Shown piece by piece: positions 62,221 through 64,000 of a DNA stretch of 64,000 nucleotides (positions are counted from its first letter, which is position 1; every line of letters starts with the position of its first letter). The translations under genes and the position numbers were made by a program. The notes beneath the pieces are model-generated. The model made no database searches. It was not told the DNA's origin and saw only the letters and a program-made list of their open reading frames with translations. Source of the stretch: Aspergillus flavus (taxonomy: Eukaryota > Ascomycota > Eurotiomycetes > Eurotiales > Aspergillaceae); NCBI RefSeq assembly GCF_009017415.1, contig NC_092409.1, positions 2,046,001 to 2,110,000 on the forward strand, given 5' to 3'.

Positions 62221-64000
62221 TTTTAATTTTAAAAAATTATAAAGTCTATTAATTAACTAATCAATAAAGCTATTTCTATTTATATTAATAATAATAAAAT
62301 AATTTTTATAATATTATATATTAATTATATATATATTATTACAGCACTATCTACTATTATATGTATTGATTAATTATTCTATTTAATTATTTATTAGCTA
62401 ATTTTTTTATTAATTAATTATAGTTACTAACTATATAGATAAATATAGAATATAAGTTCCTAATTAAAGATAAAAATTCTTGAATTCTTAATAATTCTAT
62501 AGATAACGAAAGGCTTTTTATATTAATCTAAATTATATGGTTATACATAAGGAGTTTTTATTCTAATAAAAAAATTTAAAATAACTATATATTTTTTTAA
62601 TAGTATAATTTAGATTTTAGAAATTTTTTAAAAAAATAATATTTTTAATCTTTATAATATTTTAAATCTATTAATAGATTTTAATTTTTTTAGCTAGCTA
62701 TTTAAATTATGCTTTTATAAATAGTTTAATTAATAGATTTATAAATCTAGTATATTAAAATTTTAATATATTTAAAATAGATATAATAATATATTTAGTT
62801 TTATATATGAATAAATTTACTATAGATTAAATTTTCAATAACTATAAAATTAGATTATTAGCAAATATAAAAATATATTTAATAATTAATTTTTATATAT
62901 TAAAATATTAATATAATTAAAAGTTTTATTAAAATATATAAAAAAAATTCTATTATTAAAAATAAAATATAAAAAATAAATTAACTATAATAAATAATTT
63001 AATAAATTATTTATAAAATAATATATATATTTTTATAATTTTTTAATTATAAATATTATTTTAAATTTAATTTATAATATTAAATATATTAATAATTTAA
63101 ATAAAATTTAATAACATTATTTAATCTATAAATTAATTTTTATATTAATCTTAATAATTTTAATATTTATTATTATTAAAATAAATAATATTTTATATAA
63201 ATTAAACTTAAAAATAATTATTATATACTTTACATTAATTTTAATATAAAATTTTTTTATTTTATATAATCTTTATTTTAAAATAATAATTAATTATATT
63301 AATATTTATTATATAAAATAAACTATTAAACTATAATTTTATCTTTTAATATAAATATTAAGACTAGTTATTATAATATTATTTATATATTTTTATAGAA
63401 TAAAAACTAATTATTATAAATTAATAATAGAGTTTAAAATACTATAATCTTATAGATTATTTAAAATTATAAAAAAATAGATATAGTTTATAAATCTAAT
63501 TTAATTTATTATTAAAATCTATAGACTATTAAATATAAATTATTTTTTTATCTAAATATTTTTGTTATAAAAAAGAAAATTTTATATTTATTTATATATA
63601 CTTATAATTAAATTATATAATATAAATAAAAAATAGATATATAGTAATAATCTTTATTATAAATAAAAAGATTATAAAAAATTTAATTTTAGAAATTTAA
63701 AAAAAACTTTTTATTATGTATTATATTTTATAGTAATAAATCTTATTATTAATATTAATTTTTATTTTAAATATTTAACATTTTTTTATAATTATATATT
63801 TTTTTAAAAATTTAATAAATTTTTATATACTATATTTAATATAATTATTATATTTTTTTTATAATTTATTATTATTTAGTTATTTTTAGTAGAATAATTA
63901 TTTTCTAGAAAAAAATAATTTAATAATATTAAAATAACTTTTTTTATAAATAATATAGATAAAAATAGATTATATTAATTTAATTATAATTTCGTAGTAT
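62221..64000. other. AT-rich RIP-degraded DNA to the window edge, unassigned
   Basis: No open frame, terminal repeat or domain was recognised. A slightly less mutated patch lies at about 62340-62540. The AT block continues beyond the window. Confidence 0.45.

Noticed and set aside
4200..64000. AT block as mitochondrial DNA inserted in the nucleus or misassembled
   Set aside because: No mitochondrial genes, tRNAs or rRNAs are readable. Instead LTRs, gypsy and copia reverse transcriptase and Fot1 transposase relics are present, and stops arise in the pattern expected of C-to-T mutation.

Overview
The window is filamentous ascomycete (Pezizomycotina) nuclear DNA. The evidence is short 50-75 bp introns with GT...CTAAC/CTAAT...AG signals, two conserved eukaryotic housekeeping genes, and about 60 kb of transposon debris that looks destroyed by repeat-induced point mutation (RIP). 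TACGGAGTAC promoter repeats and the UBP14 sequence suggest a Eurotiomycete. That placement is a low-confidence inference.

Layout. Bases 1-4007 have normal base composition. The 5' end of rfa1 (large subunit of replication protein A) lies on the minus strand and runs off the left edge. Its divergent neighbour on the plus strand is a complete five-exon UBP14/USP5-type deubiquitinase gene. The roughly 0.8 kb between them holds two MluI cell-cycle boxes (ACGCGT) and a candidate 5'-UTR intron. About 130 bp after the UBP14 stop codon the composition collapses. From about 4.0 kb to the end of the window only around one base in ten is G or C (by eye), and every frame is full of stops.

The AT block is a mosaic of dead mobile elements that can still be partly read. 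It holds: LTR fragments (4.0-5.6 kb); a Ty3/gypsy element with two 254 bp LTRs (5583-10301); a second gypsy family on the minus strand (about 11.2-17.8 kb); a complete Ty1/copia element with two 111 bp LTRs (27087-31539), which abuts the reverse transcriptase of another gypsy copy (31540-35872); a candidate solo LTR (36879-37048); a Fot1/pogo DNA transposon with well preserved 38 bp terminal inverted repeats (39654-41520); two head-to-tail copies of an unidentified repeat, the first invaded by a truncated minus-strand copia (42.8-53.5 kb); two copia reverse transcriptase relics (about 53.5-54.4 and 60.9-62.1 kb); and a 2229 bp direct tandem duplication (54245-58702) that cuts through a second Fot1 element. 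Stretches 10.3-11.2, 17.8-27.1, 37.0-39.6, 41.5-42.8, 59.7-60.9 and 62.2-64.0 kb are equally mutated but could not be assigned.

No intact gene, tRNA, rRNA or CRISPR array was seen in the AT block. Surviving C residues there are nearly always followed by T, and surviving G residues nearly always preceded by A. This means C was lost in every context except CpT. No undescribed gene system was found. The unusual points are this mutation spectrum, the islands that escaped it, and the two tandem duplications.
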